NCBI RefSeq assembly: GCF_900103625.1
Contig: NZ_LT629700.1
Location: 1,364,001 to 1,428,000 of the forward strand
Length of the DNA: 64,000 nt
From: Corynebacterium mycetoides
Lineage (GTDB): Bacteria; Actinomycetota; Actinomycetes; Mycobacteriales; Mycobacteriaceae
Direction: 5' to 3'
Part shown: piece after piece, positions 45,504 to 56,126 of the stretch
Layout of the letters: every line of letters starts with the position of its first letter
Numbering within the stretch: position 1 is the stretch's first letter
The notes under the pieces: model-generated
Database searches by the model: none
Seen by the model: only the letters and a program-made list of their open reading frames with translations
What the model was told of the DNA's origin: nothing
Made by a program: the position numbers and the translations under genes

Positions 45504-45779
45504 ATGAACTCATCTCAGGACTTTATCCAGCTCAGCACCGATACCGCCCCCGCCGCGCGCGGCGCCCTGCCCATTTTCCCGCCGCCACCGCGCGCCCGTC
45601 TCCCCCGCGGAGCCACGGCCGCGGCCCTGCGGGGTTTCCAGGACCACGCGCTTTCGCGTGTCGACGCCCACACCAACGCCGCACAAGCCCGCTGCGCATC
45701 CATCGCCGCGTTCGTCGAGGCGGTCTGCGCCATAGACGCCGACCTCGGCGCGGCGCTTGAGGGGGTCGGCGATGTATAA
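45504..45779 (+). CDS. Small helical protein, EspC/WXG100-like
   Basis: Protein of 91 residues whose second half is a single amphipathic helical region (FQDHALSRVDAHTNAAQARC then ASIAAFVEAVCAIDADL), reminiscent of EspC/ESX-type secretion partners. There is no signal peptide and no WXG motif, so the link is weak. It overlaps the following alpha/beta-hydrolase gene by 8 nt, which implies a functional pair. CATTCT lies 6 nt before the ATG. Confidence 0.6.
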   Translation: MNSSQDFIQLSTDTAPAARGALPIFPPPPRARLPRGATAAALRGFQDHALSRVDAHTNAAQARCASIAAFVEAVCAIDADLGAALEGVGDV

Positions 45780-46920
45780 CCCGCGCCTGGATCCGGAAGA
45801 ACTACGTGCCGCCTCCGCGGTGCTGTCGCAGGCCGCCGCGGCGAGCCGGACGCGGGCGTCGGCGGTGGACACCACCCCGGAGGTGATCTCGGCCGCGGGC
45901 TTCGCGGGGGCAGCGGCGGCCATGGCCTTGGCCGGCTTCCCCGTGTGGAGCAACAAGCTCGTCTCCGCGGCGGCGCTTCTGGAGCACGCGGCGCACATCT
46001 TGGCCGGGACGGCGAGCACGCAGGAAAAGCTCGACGAGCTGGCGTACGTCGCGCTCAACCTGAAGCTGGCTGAGGTGGTCTACCAGCTCAACCTCATCGC
46101 CTGGCTGCTGGACCTCAACACGGCGCGTGCCCTGCGCGAGTTGGTGGCGGGAAGCCCGGAGCGCGGCGACAGGCTGGCGGACCACCCCGGCGAGACCCTC
46201 GAGGCGATCGACGCGCGCCTGATCTCGACCCTGCCCGCCTCCACCGCCGGCGACATCCGTGCCGCCGGCGGCTTGGTGCTGGAGACGGGACCCGGCGGGA
46301 CCACCGTAATGGTGGGGGATCCCAACAAACTGGCGGACCCGGCGCGGGTGACCACGATGGTCGCCGGCGTTTCCACAGGTCACCCCGACAAGCTGGCGGG
46401 CGAGCTGGACAAGGCGCGCCGCATCGCCGCGGCCACCGGCGGGCCGGTTGTGGTGTGGCAGGGCTACGTCCCGCCGCCGAGTGTCATCCACGGCATCGAC
46501 CCGGCCGCCGCCCGCGCCGGCGGGGTGGAGCTCGCCCAGTTCCAGGCCGCGCTGCACGAGCGCTACCCCGGCGCGCGGCAGTCGATCCTCGCGCACAGTT
46601 ACGGGACCGTGGTGGCGGCGCGGGCCGCGGAGGACCCGGGGCTCTACGTCGACGATCTCTGGTTGCTGGGCTCTCCCGGGGTCGCTGCCCCGAGCGTCGA
46701 CAAGCTTGAGCTCTTGGGGGCAGACCCGCAGGTCTTCGTCGCCGACGCCGACCGCGACCCGATCACCGCCACGCGGTTTCGGCACGACGCGGCGCACGGG
46801 TACTCGCCGTCCGCCGAGTCCTTCGGCGCCACGGGTGTCGACGGCGTGCGTGGCGGCCACAGCTCGTACTTCACCGACCCCGTGCTGCTCGACGCCTTCG
46901 CGCGCGCAGGGGATAAGTGA
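45772..46920 (+). CDS. DUF1023 alpha/beta-hydrolase with ESX-like N-terminal helices
   Basis: Protein of 382 residues. The N-terminal about 130 residues are Ala-rich helices like those of ESX-associated proteins. The C-terminal part is a DUF1023 hydrolase with nucleophile motif AHSYG (Ser), Asp in VADADRDPIT and His near the end (GGHSSYF). The start was set at the ATG at 45772, overlapping the small gene upstream; a TTG at 45757 is possible. Substrate and localisation are unknown. Confidence 0.78.
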   Translation: MYNPRLDPEELRAASAVLSQAAAASRTRASAVDTTPEVISAAGFAGAAAAMALAGFPVWSNKLVSAAALLEHAAHILAGTASTQEKLDELAYVALNLKLAEVVYQLNLIAWLLDLNTARALRELVAGSPERGDRLADHPGETLEAIDARLISTLPASTAGDIRAAGGLVLETGPGGTTVMVGDPNKLADPARVTTMVAGVSTGHPDKLAGELDKARRIAAATGGPVVVWQGYVPPPSVIHGIDPAAARAGGVELAQFQAALHERYPGARQSILAHSYGTVVAARAAEDPGLYVDDLWLLGSPGVAAPSVDKLELLGADPQVFVADADRDPITATRFRHDAAHGYSPSAESFGATGVDGVRGGHSSYFTDPVLLDAFARAGDK

Positions 46921-46927
46921 TCCCACG

Positions 46928-46933
46928 TACTAT
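46928..46933 (+). promoter_or_regulatory. Predicted -10 of poxB (leaderless)
   Basis: TACTAT, 7 nt, ATG at 46941. Confidence 0.55.
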
Positions 46934-46940
46934 CGGGCCC

Positions 46941-48707
46941 ATGGCCAACTCTTTTGCTCAGCAACTTGTCACTACCTTGGAAAGCCTCGGCGTGAAGCGC
47001 ATCTACGGCCTCGTCGGGGACTCGCTCAACCCGCTGTCGGACGCCGTGCGCACCTCCGGCATCGAATGGATCCACGTCCGCAACGAGGAAGCCGCCGCCT
47101 TCGCCGCGGGCGCGGACTCGCTGTCCACCGGGGAACTCGCGGTGTGCGGCGCGTCGTGCGGCCCGGGTAACACCCACCTCATCCAGGGCCTGTACGAGGC
47201 GCACCGCGACGGCGCCAAGGTCCTCGCGATCGCCTCCCACATCCCCTCCGGCGAGATCGGGTCCGACTTCTTCCAGGCCACCCACCCCGAATACATCTTC
47301 CAGGAGTGCTCCGGCTACCGCGAGGTCGTGCACTCCGCGGCACAGGGCGCGCGCGTGCTGCACAACGCCGTGCAGTCCACGTTGTCCGGAAACGGGGTGT
47401 CCGTCATGGTCGTGCCGGGCGACGTGTTCGCGGACACCGCCACCGACACGCCGGAGACGACGCTGGGCTCCGCCTACGCCCGCGGCGAGGGCAAGCGCGT
47501 CTTCCCCGACCCCACGGAGGCGGCGGCGCTGGTGCAGGCCATCAACGAGGCCGACACCGTGACCATGTTCTGCGGCTACGGCGCCCGCGATGCCCGCGAG
47601 GAGGTCTTCGCCCTGGCGGAGAAGATCAAGTCGCCCATCGGGCACTCCTTCCGCGGCAAGATGTTCATCGAGTACGACAACCCCTTTGACGTGGGAATGT
47701 CGGGGCTCCTCGGCTATGGCGCCTGCTACGAGGCGTCGCAGCAGGCCGACCTGTTCATCATGGTGGGCACCGATTTCCCGTACACCGACTGGCTCCCCGG
47801 CGACAACGTCGCCCAGATCGACATCGACGGCGCCCACATCGGCCGCCGCACCCCGGTCGCCTACCCCGTGGTCGGCGACGTGAAGAGCGTCATCGCCAAC
47901 ATCCTGCCCCACGTGGAGGAAAAGACGGATCGCTCGTTCCTCGACCGGATGCTCGCCCGCCACGCCCAGCTTCTCGAGGACGTGGTGCACACCTACACCG
48001 AGCCCGCCCGCGAGTCGCGCACGCCCATCCACCCCGAGCTCGCCGCGTCCGTTCTCGACGAGCTCGCCGCCGACGACGCCTACGTCACCGTCGACACCGG
48101 CATGTGCAACGTCTGGTCGTCGCGCTACCTCACCCCCAACGGCTCGCGCCGAGAAATGGCGTCCTACCTGCACGGCACCATGGCCAACGCGTTGCCGATG
48201 GCAATCGGCATTCAGGCCGCCAACCCCGGCCGGCAGGTGATCTCCTGGTCCGGCGACGGCGGCCTGAGCATGCTCATGGGCGAGCTGCTGACGGTGAAGC
48301 TGCACAACCTGCCCGTGAAGACGATCGTGTTCAACAACTCCTCACTGGGCATGGTCAAGCTCGAGATGATCGTCGAGGGCTTCCCCGATTTCCAGACCGA
48401 CCACGCCGCCGTCAACTACGCCGCCATCGCCGAGGCGATCGGCATCACGGCCTTCCGCGTCGAGGACCCGGCCGACCTCGAGCGGGCGCTTGCCGACGCC
48501 CTTGCGCACGACGGCCCCGCCCTCGTGGACATCGTCACCGACCCCGACGCTCTGTCCCTTCCGCCGGACATCAGCTTCGGCATGCTCAAGGGGTTCACCA
48601 CCGCGGGCGTGAAGGAGGTTCTCGACGGCGGCATCGGCCGCATGGTGAACCTGGCGCGGCGCAACATCCGGCACCTGGGATCGGTGGCGTCGATTGAACT
48701 GAAGTGA
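46941..48707 (+). CDS. poxB: Pyruvate dehydrogenase (quinone)
   Basis: Peripheral membrane flavoenzyme (Pqo) that oxidises pyruvate to acetate and CO2 with electrons to menaquinone, using ThDP and FAD. The 588-residue protein has VKRIYGLVGDSLNP with the EEAAAFAAG glutamate of ThDP enzymes, and a ThDP motif SGDGGLSMLMGELLTVKLHN. It matches the C. glutamicum Pqo N-terminus, which supports the ATG at 46941 over an upstream GTG. The stop lies in a 14-bp tandem duplication. Confidence 0.96.
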   Translation: MANSFAQQLVTTLESLGVKRIYGLVGDSLNPLSDAVRTSGIEWIHVRNEEAAAFAAGADSLSTGELAVCGASCGPGNTHLIQGLYEAHRDGAKVLAIASHIPSGEIGSDFFQATHPEYIFQECSGYREVVHSAAQGARVLHNAVQSTLSGNGVSVMVVPGDVFADTATDTPETTLGSAYARGEGKRVFPDPTEAAALVQAINEADTVTMFCGYGARDAREEVFALAEKIKSPIGHSFRGKMFIEYDNPFDVGMSGLLGYGACYEASQQADLFIMVGTDFPYTDWLPGDNVAQIDIDGAHIGRRTPVAYPVVGDVKSVIANILPHVEEKTDRSFLDRMLARHAQLLEDVVHTYTEPARESRTPIHPELAASVLDELAADDAYVTVDTGMCNVWSSRYLTPNGSRREMASYLHGTMANALPMAIGIQAANPGRQVISWSGDGGLSMLMGELLTVKLHNLPVKTIVFNNSSLGMVKLEMIVEGFPDFQTDHAAVNYAAIAEAIGITAFRVEDPADLERALADALAHDGPALVDIVTDPDALSLPPDISFGMLKGFTTAGVKEVLDGGIGRMVNLARRNIRHLGSVASIELK

Positions 48708-48725
48708 GCGGACTGAAGTGAGCCG
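48698..48725 (+). repeat. 14-bp tandem duplication across the poxB stop codon
   Basis: ACTGAAGTGAGCGG followed by ACTGAAGTGAGCCG, 13 of 14 bases identical, each containing a TGA. Confidence 0.88.
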
Positions 48726-48770
48726 AGACAAAATAGCATTACTGCCATATGCGGATATTGTTATCGAATC

Positions 48771-48795
48771 GGAACAGTGTGCTGTGAGAACCGTC
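48771..48795 (+). promoter_or_regulatory. ECF-sigma-type promoter of the membrane protein gene
   Basis: GGAAC at 48771-48775 and CGTC at 48792-48795 with a 16-bp spacer match the general ECF promoter layout (GGAAC-N16/17-CGTC). The predicted start would leave a leader of about 45 nt with an AAAGG Shine-Dalgarno before the ATG at 48849. Confidence 0.55.
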
Positions 48796-48848
48796 GGTAC
48801 GGTGGGTGGCGGGCCAATCGGTTCACAAATGAAAGGTTCTGAGAAAAC

Positions 48849-49649
48849 ATGACTAACCCGCAGAACGCAGGCGATACCGGCCGCGTCGCACGTGTCCGCC
48901 AGACCACCACCCGCCGCGCTGCCGGGAACGCTCCGGCAGGCTCCGAGTCCTACGCCTATGAGACTGACGCGACCGTGGCTGACGGCGATCACACCGGCCA
49001 GGAAGCCTGGATCGGCACCGACTCCACCGACGTATCCAACGGGAACGTCTCCTGGGGAGCCATCTTCGCAGGTGTCGTCACGTTCCTCGGCATCATGATT
49101 CTTCTCGGCGTCGGCGCCGCCGCGATGGGCCTGCAGGGCTTGTCGGCGACCGCGACCGGCATCTTCGCCCTGATCTCCCTGGCTCTCGCGTTCGCCGCAG
49201 CCGGCTACGTCTCCGGCGCGCTCGGCGTGCGCGCGGGCCTCTTCCACGGCTTCGCCACATGGGCGACGTCCCTGATCGCCGCCCTGGTTCTCACCGGATG
49301 GCTCGGCGCATCCATCATCGGTGGCCTCGGCTCCGCGCTCGGCACCGTGGCCCAGTCCGCCGGCAACGCCGTGAACGTCACCTCCCAGGACGCGCAGGCT
49401 GCTCAGAACAACGTTGACCAGCAGGATGCGCAGAACGCCCAGCAGCAGGCTGGCCAGACGGCCGACCAGGTCGCCCAGCAGGCCCAGGAGACCTATAACG
49501 AGGTCGCACCGCAGGCGGCAGAAGGCACGTGGTGGACGTTCGCCGGCCTCATCATCGGCGCGCTCATCTCCGCGCTCGCCGGCGCAGCCGGTGCACGCTC
49601 CGTGCTCAACCGCGAGGAGCAGCAGGTTGTGCGCCGCGCACGCCGCTGA
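48849..49649 (+). CDS. Membrane protein with Gln-rich extracytoplasmic loop
   Basis: Protein of 266 residues of unknown function. A hydrophilic N-terminus of about 68 residues is followed by three helices (68-95, 100-125, 135-160), then a Gln/Asn/Ala-rich loop at about 175-220 (AAQNNVDQQDAQNAQQQAGQ) and a final helix ending in a basic tail. A possible ECF-sigma promoter upstream and a strong terminator downstream suggest an envelope-stress gene, which is inference. Confidence 0.75.
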   Translation: MTNPQNAGDTGRVARVRQTTTRRAAGNAPAGSESYAYETDATVADGDHTGQEAWIGTDSTDVSNGNVSWGAIFAGVVTFLGIMILLGVGAAAMGLQGLSATATGIFALISLALAFAAAGYVSGALGVRAGLFHGFATWATSLIAALVLTGWLGASIIGGLGSALGTVAQSAGNAVNVTSQDAQAAQNNVDQQDAQNAQQQAGQTADQVAQQAQETYNEVAPQAAEGTWWTFAGLIIGALISALAGAAGARSVLNREEQQVVRRARR

Positions 49650-49702
49650 CAGCTAGCAGCGCTCACACTGCGCACGCAGTGATCTGAGAGACGCTCAACG
49701 CA

Positions 49703-49749
49703 AATACCCTGCACCAGCTTTGGCCCGGTGCAGGGTATTCGCTTTTACT
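49703..49749. terminator. Bidirectional terminator between the membrane protein gene and hspR
   Basis: Perfect 13-bp stem AATACCCTGCACC / GGTGCAGGGTATT with a 21-nt loop, between convergent genes. The plus strand continues CGCTTTT. Confidence 0.8.
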
Positions 49750-49768
49750 CTGGCGAGCTCTCACCCGC

Positions 49769-50155
49769 TTAGCGCCTGCGGCGCCAAGGCGCCGGATCCC
49801 ACGCCACCACCGCCGTCGACCGCGGGACGTGGACGAGTTCGCCGCCGCGCCGTGGCGCGGAGTTCACGCTCTTGCGCAGCCGGTCGTTTTCTTCCTGCAA
49901 CTCCTCAATCTGGCTGGTGAGCTCAATGATGGTCTTGATCCCGGCCAGGTTGACTCCCTCCTCCTGCGAGAGGTGCTGGATGCGCCGCAGGAGCGAAATG
50001 TCGCGGCGCGAGTACCGGCGCCCTCCCCCGCTCGTGCGCATCGGGCTGACCAGCCCCATGCGGTCGTAGGTGCGGAGGGTTTGAGCGTGCATGCCTGTCA
50101 ACTCGGCGGCAACGGAGATGACGAAGTACTCCTCGTTGTCGGTGCGGGAAGACAC
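49769..50155 (-). CDS. hspR: Heat-shock repressor HspR (MerR family)
   Basis: DNA-binding repressor of 128 residues that binds HAIR elements, with DnaK as co-repressor. The MerR HTH is FVISVAAELTGMHAQTLRTYDRMGLVSP, the wing GGGRRYSRRDI, then a coiled-coil ELTSQIEELQEENDRLRK. It lies 15 nt after dnaJ and is the last gene of dnaK-grpE-dnaJ-hspR. It should repress its own operon and clpB, since HAIR elements occur at both promoters in this window. Confidence 0.96.
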   Translation of the reverse strand: MSSRTDNEEYFVISVAAELTGMHAQTLRTYDRMGLVSPMRTSGGGRRYSRRDISLLRRIQHLSQEEGVNLAGIKTIIELTSQIEELQEENDRLRKSVNSAPRRGGELVHVPRSTAVVAWDPAPWRRRR

Positions 50156-50170
50156 GTGGGGTTCACCTCC

Positions 50171-51367
50171 CTAGCTCAATCCGGCCCAGTCCGCGCGGGG
50201 GTCGAACCCGGAGTCCTTCTCAGCCTGGGCGTAGGCCCGCAGCGCGGACGTCGCCGCCGCGTCCAGGGAGCTCGGAACAACCACCTGCACGGTAACTAGC
50301 AAGTCTCCCGCCGTGCCGGACCTCCTCGGCACGCCACGGCCTTTCACCCTCAGGGTCCTCCCGTCGGGGGTGTTGGCGGGCACCTTGACCTTGACCGGGT
50401 TATCCAGCGTGGGCACAGTCACTGTCCCTCCCAGGGCAAGCTCCCCGAACGACACGGGGATGGTGACCTCGAGGTCATCGCCCGAGCGCGTGAACACCGT
50501 GTCCGGCTCCACATGGACGGAGACGAACAGGTCGCCGGCGGGCGTGCCGTTGGGTCCGGCCTCACCCTGGCCGGCCAGGCGCACTTTCTGCCCGTCGATG
50601 ACACCGGCCGGGATGCGCACGGTAATCGACCGCGCGCGCCGCACCGTACCAGTGCCCGAGCAGGTTGGGCACGGGTCCTCAATAATCTCCCCGGTGGCGC
50701 CGCAGTACGGGCAGGGCCGCGCCATCCCGAACGCCCCGCTGTTCTCCCGCAGAAAGCCGGAGCCGGAGCAGTGGGGGCACGTCGTCGTCTTTCCGCTAAG
50801 CGAGCCCGAGCCGTGGCACGTGGTGCACGGCGCATCGCCCGTGAGCTCGAGCGGGATCGTGGTGCCCTGTACCGCTTCGCGGAAGCTCAACGTTATTTCG
50901 GTTTCGACGTCGGCCCCCCGCGACGGCCGAGCATTCCTGCCAGCAGCGCCGCCGCGGTTAAAGATGCCACCGAAGATATCACTAAAGCCGCTGTCTCCAG
51001 CCTGTCCGCCAGGTGCGGCGGATCCGAAAATGTCTCCGAGGTCGAAGTCCTGCGTCGACGTGGAGCGAAACCCTCCCGGGAATCCCGAGCCTCCTGCCCC
51101 TCCGAAACGGCCGAATCCGCCGCCGGAGTTCACCATCGATTTGAGCTCGTCGTATTCCTTGCGCTTCGCCTCGTCGCCGATCACGTCGTATGCTTCGGCG
51201 ACCCGCTTGAACTTTTCCTCGGCCGCCTTGTTGTCGGGGTTGTTGTCCGGGTGATTCTCGCGCGCGAGCTTGCGGTACGCCTTCTTAATGTCGGCTGCAC
51301 TCGCGGTGGAGCTCACCCCGAGGTCGCCGTAGTAGTCCTTGTTCACCCACTCCTGCTGCATCGCCAT
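50171..51367 (-). CDS. dnaJ: Chaperone DnaJ (DnaJ1)
   Basis: Hsp40 co-chaperone of 398 residues. J domain with HPD ([11 protein letters not shown]), a Gly/Phe-rich linker about 78-140, four zinc-finger repeats ([32 protein letters not shown]) and a C-terminal substrate domain. 176 nt separate it from grpE, more than elsewhere in the operon. Confidence 0.97.
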   Translation of the reverse strand: MAMQQEWVNKDYYGDLGVSSTASAADIKKAYRKLARENHPDNNPDNKAAEEKFKRVAEAYDVIGDEAKRKEYDELKSMVNSGGGFGRFGGAGGSGFPGGFRSTSTQDFDLGDIFGSAAPGGQAGDSGFSDIFGGIFNRGGAAGRNARPSRGADVETEITLSFREAVQGTTIPLELTGDAPCTTCHGSGSLSGKTTTCPHCSGSGFLRENSGAFGMARPCPYCGATGEIIEDPCPTCSGTGTVRRARSITVRIPAGVIDGQKVRLAGQGEAGPNGTPAGDLFVSVHVEPDTVFTRSGDDLEVTIPVSFGELALGGTVTVPTLDNPVKVKVPANTPDGRTLRVKGRGVPRRSGTAGDLLVTVQVVVPSSLDAAATSALRAYAQAEKDSGFDPRADWAGLS

Positions 51368-51523
51368 GATTCACCCTCCTTTCGGTATGTGTCATTGTCT
51401 TTGTAGTGCCTGTGGTGATTTCGTGGAAAGTCTTTTGCTTAAGTTTTATGTGAGTCTAAGTACGTAAAAACGAAGGCCGGGGCGGAAACAGCGCCTGCGC
51501 GTATCTCCGGTCCCGGCTTCACC

Positions 51524-51545
51524 ATGGTGGCTTTATGGTGGCTTT
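51524..51545 (-). repeat. 11-bp tandem duplication at the grpE stop codon
   Basis: ATGGTGGCTTT occurs twice in tandem (plus strand). The grpE TAA on the minus strand lies at the end of the second copy, and the first copy restores another TAA. Confidence 0.85.
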
Positions 51546-52239
51546 AGGCGTCGGCCCCGTCGGCCCCGTGAGCGGAGTCGGCCTGCGGATCGCCGATGAG
51601 CACCATCGCGTTGCGCACGAGGCGCCCGCTTACCCGGTAGCCCTTGCGCAGCACCGTTCCCACGACCTTGTTGTCACCCTGGGAGAGGTCCTGCACAGCC
51701 TCGTGGATCTCCGGGTCGAAGGCGTCGCCTTCCGCGCCGAATGCTTCCACGTTCTGCCCGTCGAGCACCGCGCGAAACTTGTCCGAGAATGCCTTCAGGG
51801 GGCCCTCGTTCAGGTCGCCGTGCTGGGCGGCGAGGTCCAGATCGTCGAGCAGCGGGATCATCTCCGTGAGAACGCGGGCTTTCGCCTGCTCCGCGATCTG
51901 AGTGCGTTCGCGCTCTGTGCGGCGGCGGTAGTTCGCGTACTCCGCGGACAGGCGCTGCAGGTCTTCCGTGCGCTCGGCAAGCTGCAGCTCCGCCTCCGAA
52001 ACCACCCCGTCGCCGTCGGCGTCGGGGCTGATCTCGGATGCGGGCGTATCGGTGGCCAGCACGTCTTCGATCTCGGCGTCGGAGAAGTCTCCGATGGGCT
52101 CGTCGTCGGCGTCCAGGGCGGCGGTCTCCGCCGCCTCCTCCGCCAGGGCTTCGGCCTGGTCGGGAGAGACGTACTGCTCGTCGGTGTTCTCCGGCGCGCC
52201 CGGGTCGTCCGGCATAGAAGAGTTGGTCGGGTTCGTCAT
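51544..52239 (-). CDS. grpE: Nucleotide exchange factor GrpE
   Basis: Releases ADP from DnaK. The 231-residue protein has a long acidic N-terminal region (1-75, rich in Asp/Glu), a coiled-coil dimerisation helix ([32 protein letters not shown]) and the beta-wing signature [29 protein letters not shown]. It begins 11 nt after dnaK. Confidence 0.96.
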   Translation of the reverse strand: MTNPTNSSMPDDPGAPENTDEQYVSPDQAEALAEEAAETAALDADDEPIGDFSDAEIEDVLATDTPASEISPDADGDGVVSEAELQLAERTEDLQRLSAEYANYRRRTERERTQIAEQAKARVLTEMIPLLDDLDLAAQHGDLNEGPLKAFSDKFRAVLDGQNVEAFGAEGDAFDPEIHEAVQDLSQGDNKVVGTVLRKGYRVSGRLVRNAMVLIGDPQADSAHGADGADA

Positions 52240-52250
52240 CTCATCCGTCC

Positions 52251-54107
52251 TTACTTGTTGTCGGAGTTGGCGGTGCCGGCCTCGCCGGCGGTGTCATCGT
52301 CCTCAACCACCTCGGCGTCGACCACGTTGTCGTCTGCCGGGACGTCGGCCTGCGTCGCGCCGGTGTTGGCCTCGGCCTCGTAGAGCACCTTGCCCAGCTC
52401 CTGGGACTCGGTGGTGAGCTTCTCCACGGAGGACTTGATGGCCTCGAGGTCGTCGCCCTTGAGCGCTTCGTCGACCGCGTCCGCGGCGGCGCCGACGCGG
52501 GTCTTGAGGTCCTCGGGCAGCTTGTCGGAGTTCTCGTCCATGAACTTGCGGGTCTGGTACGCCATGGTCTCCGCGTTGTTGAGGGTCTCCTGCTCCTCGC
52601 GGCGCTTGCGGTCCTCGTCGGCGTGCGCCTCGGCGTCCTTGATCATCCGGTCGATGTCCTCCTGGGACAGCTTGGAGCCATCCTGGATGGTGATGGTGTT
52701 CTCCTTGCCGGTGCCCTTGTCCTTGGCGGACACGGAGACGATGCCGTTGGCATCGATGTCGAAGGTGACCTCGATCTGCGGCACGCCGCGCGGGGCGGGC
52801 GCGATGCCGCCGAGCTCGAAGGAGCCGAGCAGTGTGTTGGCGGACGCGATCTCGCGCTCGCCCTGGAAGACCTGGATCTGCACCGACGGCTGGTTGTCCT
52901 CAGCGGTGGTGAAGGTCTCGGAGCGCTTCGTCGGGATCGTGGTGTTGCGCTCGATGAGCTTTGTCATCACGCCGCCCTTGGTCTCGATGCCGAGCGAGAG
53001 CGGGGTGACGTCGAGAAGCAGCACGTCCTTGACGTCGCCACGCAGCACGCCGGCCTGGAGCGCGGCGCCGACGGCGACGACCTCGTCCGGGTTCACGCCC
53101 TTGTTGGCGTCCTTGCCCGAGAGCTCCTTGACCAGCTCGGAGACGGCCGGCATACGGGTCGAGCCGCCGACCAGGACAACCTGGTCGATGTCGCCGACGG
53201 ACATTCCGGCGTCCTTGATCACCTGGTTGAACGGCGCCTTGGTGCGGTCCAGGAGGTCGGAGGTGATCTTCTGGAACTCGGTGCGGGTCAGGGTCTCGTC
53301 GAGGAACAGCGGGTTCTTGTCCGCGTCCACCGTGATGTACGGCAGGTTGATGGAGGTCTGCTGCTGGGAGGACAACTCGATCTTCGCCTTCTCCGCGGCC
53401 TCACGCAGGCGCTGCAGCGCCATCTTGTCCTTGGTCAGGTCGATGCCGTTCTGCGCCTTGAACTTGTCCACCAGCCAATCGACGATGCGCTGGTCCCAGT
53501 CATCGCCGCCGAGCTCGTTGTCGCCGGCGGTGGCGAGCACCTCGACCACGCCGTCGCCGATCTCGAGGAGGGAGACGTCGAAGGTGCCGCCGCCGAGGTC
53601 GAACACCAGGATGGTCTGCTCCTTGTCGGCCTTCTCTAGGCCGTACGCGAGAGCCGCCGCGGTGGGCTCGTTGACAATGCGCAGCACGTTCAGGCCCGCG
53701 ATCTGGCCGGCCTCCTTGGTTGCCTGGCGCTGGGCGTCCTCGAAGTACGCGGGGACGGTGATCACGGCGTCGACGACCTCGTCACCGAGGTAGGCTTCAG
53801 CGTCGCGCTTCAGCTTCATCAGGATGCGGGCGGAAATCTCCTGCGGGGTGTACTTCTTGTCGTCGATGTCCACAGTCCAGTCCTCGCCCATGTGGCGCTT
53901 GACGGAGCGGATGGTGCGGTCGACGTTGGTCACCGCCTGGTTCTTCGCGGACTGGCCGACGAGCACCTCGCCGTTCTTGGCGAATGCGACGACCGACGGG
54001 GTCGTGCGCGAGCCCTCCGAGTTGGCGATAACGACAGGGTCGCCGCCTTCGAGGACAGCAACCACCGAGTTCGTGGTACCAAGGTCAATGCCTACTGCAC
54101 GTGCCAT
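52251..54107 (-). CDS. dnaK: Chaperone DnaK (Hsp70)
   Basis: Hsp70 ATPase of 618 residues. Signatures are [30 protein letters not shown] and [16 protein letters not shown]. The substrate-binding domain begins near [17 protein letters not shown], and the tail is acidic with repeats of Val/Asp/Glu. It is the first gene of the heat-shock operon. Two HAIR elements bracket the predicted promoter. Confidence 0.98.
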   Translation of the reverse strand: MARAVGIDLGTTNSVVAVLEGGDPVVIANSEGSRTTPSVVAFAKNGEVLVGQSAKNQAVTNVDRTIRSVKRHMGEDWTVDIDDKKYTPQEISARILMKLKRDAEAYLGDEVVDAVITVPAYFEDAQRQATKEAGQIAGLNVLRIVNEPTAAALAYGLEKADKEQTILVFDLGGGTFDVSLLEIGDGVVEVLATAGDNELGGDDWDQRIVDWLVDKFKAQNGIDLTKDKMALQRLREAAEKAKIELSSQQQTSINLPYITVDADKNPLFLDETLTRTEFQKITSDLLDRTKAPFNQVIKDAGMSVGDIDQVVLVGGSTRMPAVSELVKELSGKDANKGVNPDEVVAVGAALQAGVLRGDVKDVLLLDVTPLSLGIETKGGVMTKLIERNTTIPTKRSETFTTAEDNQPSVQIQVFQGEREIASANTLLGSFELGGIAPAPRGVPQIEVTFDIDANGIVSVSAKDKGTGKENTITIQDGSKLSQEDIDRMIKDAEAHADEDRKRREEQETLNNAETMAYQTRKFMDENSDKLPEDLKTRVGAAADAVDEALKGDDLEAIKSSVEKLTTESQELGKVLYEAEANTGATQADVPADDNVVDAEVVEDDDTAGEAGTANSDNK

Positions 54108-54155
54108 GTGTGAAACTCCTTTAACGCTGTTGTTTGTCTGTGTTGTTTGTTCAAG

Positions 54156-54174
54156 TTGAATGCATCCGACTCAA
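54156..54174. promoter_or_regulatory. HAIR element 1 upstream of dnaK
   Basis: TTGAAT-N7-ACTCAA, one mismatch to TTGAGT-N7-ACTCAA. It lies just downstream of the predicted transcription start. Confidence 0.8.
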
Positions 54175-54187
54175 CTTCTGCCACCCC

Positions 54188-54193
54188 ACTATA
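54188..54193 (-). promoter_or_regulatory. Predicted -10 of the dnaK operon
   Basis: Minus-strand TATAGT preceded by TG (extended -10). The matching -35 position falls inside HAIR element 2. Confidence 0.65.
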
Positions 54194-54210
54194 CACGCCG
54201 GGACGCCGCC

Positions 54211-54229
54211 TTGAGCCGTTCACACTCAA
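54211..54229. promoter_or_regulatory. HAIR element 2 upstream of dnaK
   Basis: TTGAGC-N7-ACTCAA, one mismatch. It covers the -35 region of the predicted dnaK promoter. Confidence 0.8.
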
Positions 54230-54350
54230 CTTACACAACTCGCCTGTGGCCAAAGTTGTTCCACACAATCCATGCTTCATTCTTTTCGCCTGCTTATCGA
54301 CGCCAAAACGCACGCCCCGGACATCGTCGAGGCGTGCTGGTGCGGCGGAA

Positions 54351-55871
<1,521 letters not shown>

Positions 55872-55902
55872 TAAGATTCCTTTCCTAGGGAAAACAACGT
55901 GG

Positions 55903-55918
55903 TGTGACAGAGGTTACA
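55903..55918. promoter_or_regulatory. GlxR-like site upstream of ald
   Basis: TGTGA-N6-TTACA, one mismatch to TGTGA-N6-TCACA, 32 nt before the ald start. The remaining about 200 bases up to the AI-2E gene hold no other supported feature. Confidence 0.4.
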
Positions 55919-56126
55919 CATCTGCGGCATCAGGCGACTGGTTTTCTGCAAAAAAGTCCGAACTGCGAGGTCAACCGCGCGATGTCGTCAATGAACCCGA
56001 GACCCACGGTGAAATCACCCCGGAAAACGCGAGCTGCTCGCGCGACGGTGGTGGCGCCATGTCGGGGAATGTCCCTCCGTAAACGTTCTGCACAGCCGTC
56101 CCGCCCATCTGGCAAGATAAGTCAAT

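Noticed and set aside
46917..46940. GTG at 46917 as the poxB start
   Set aside because: The ATG at 46941 matches the known Pqo N-terminus and has a -10 hexamer 7 nt upstream.
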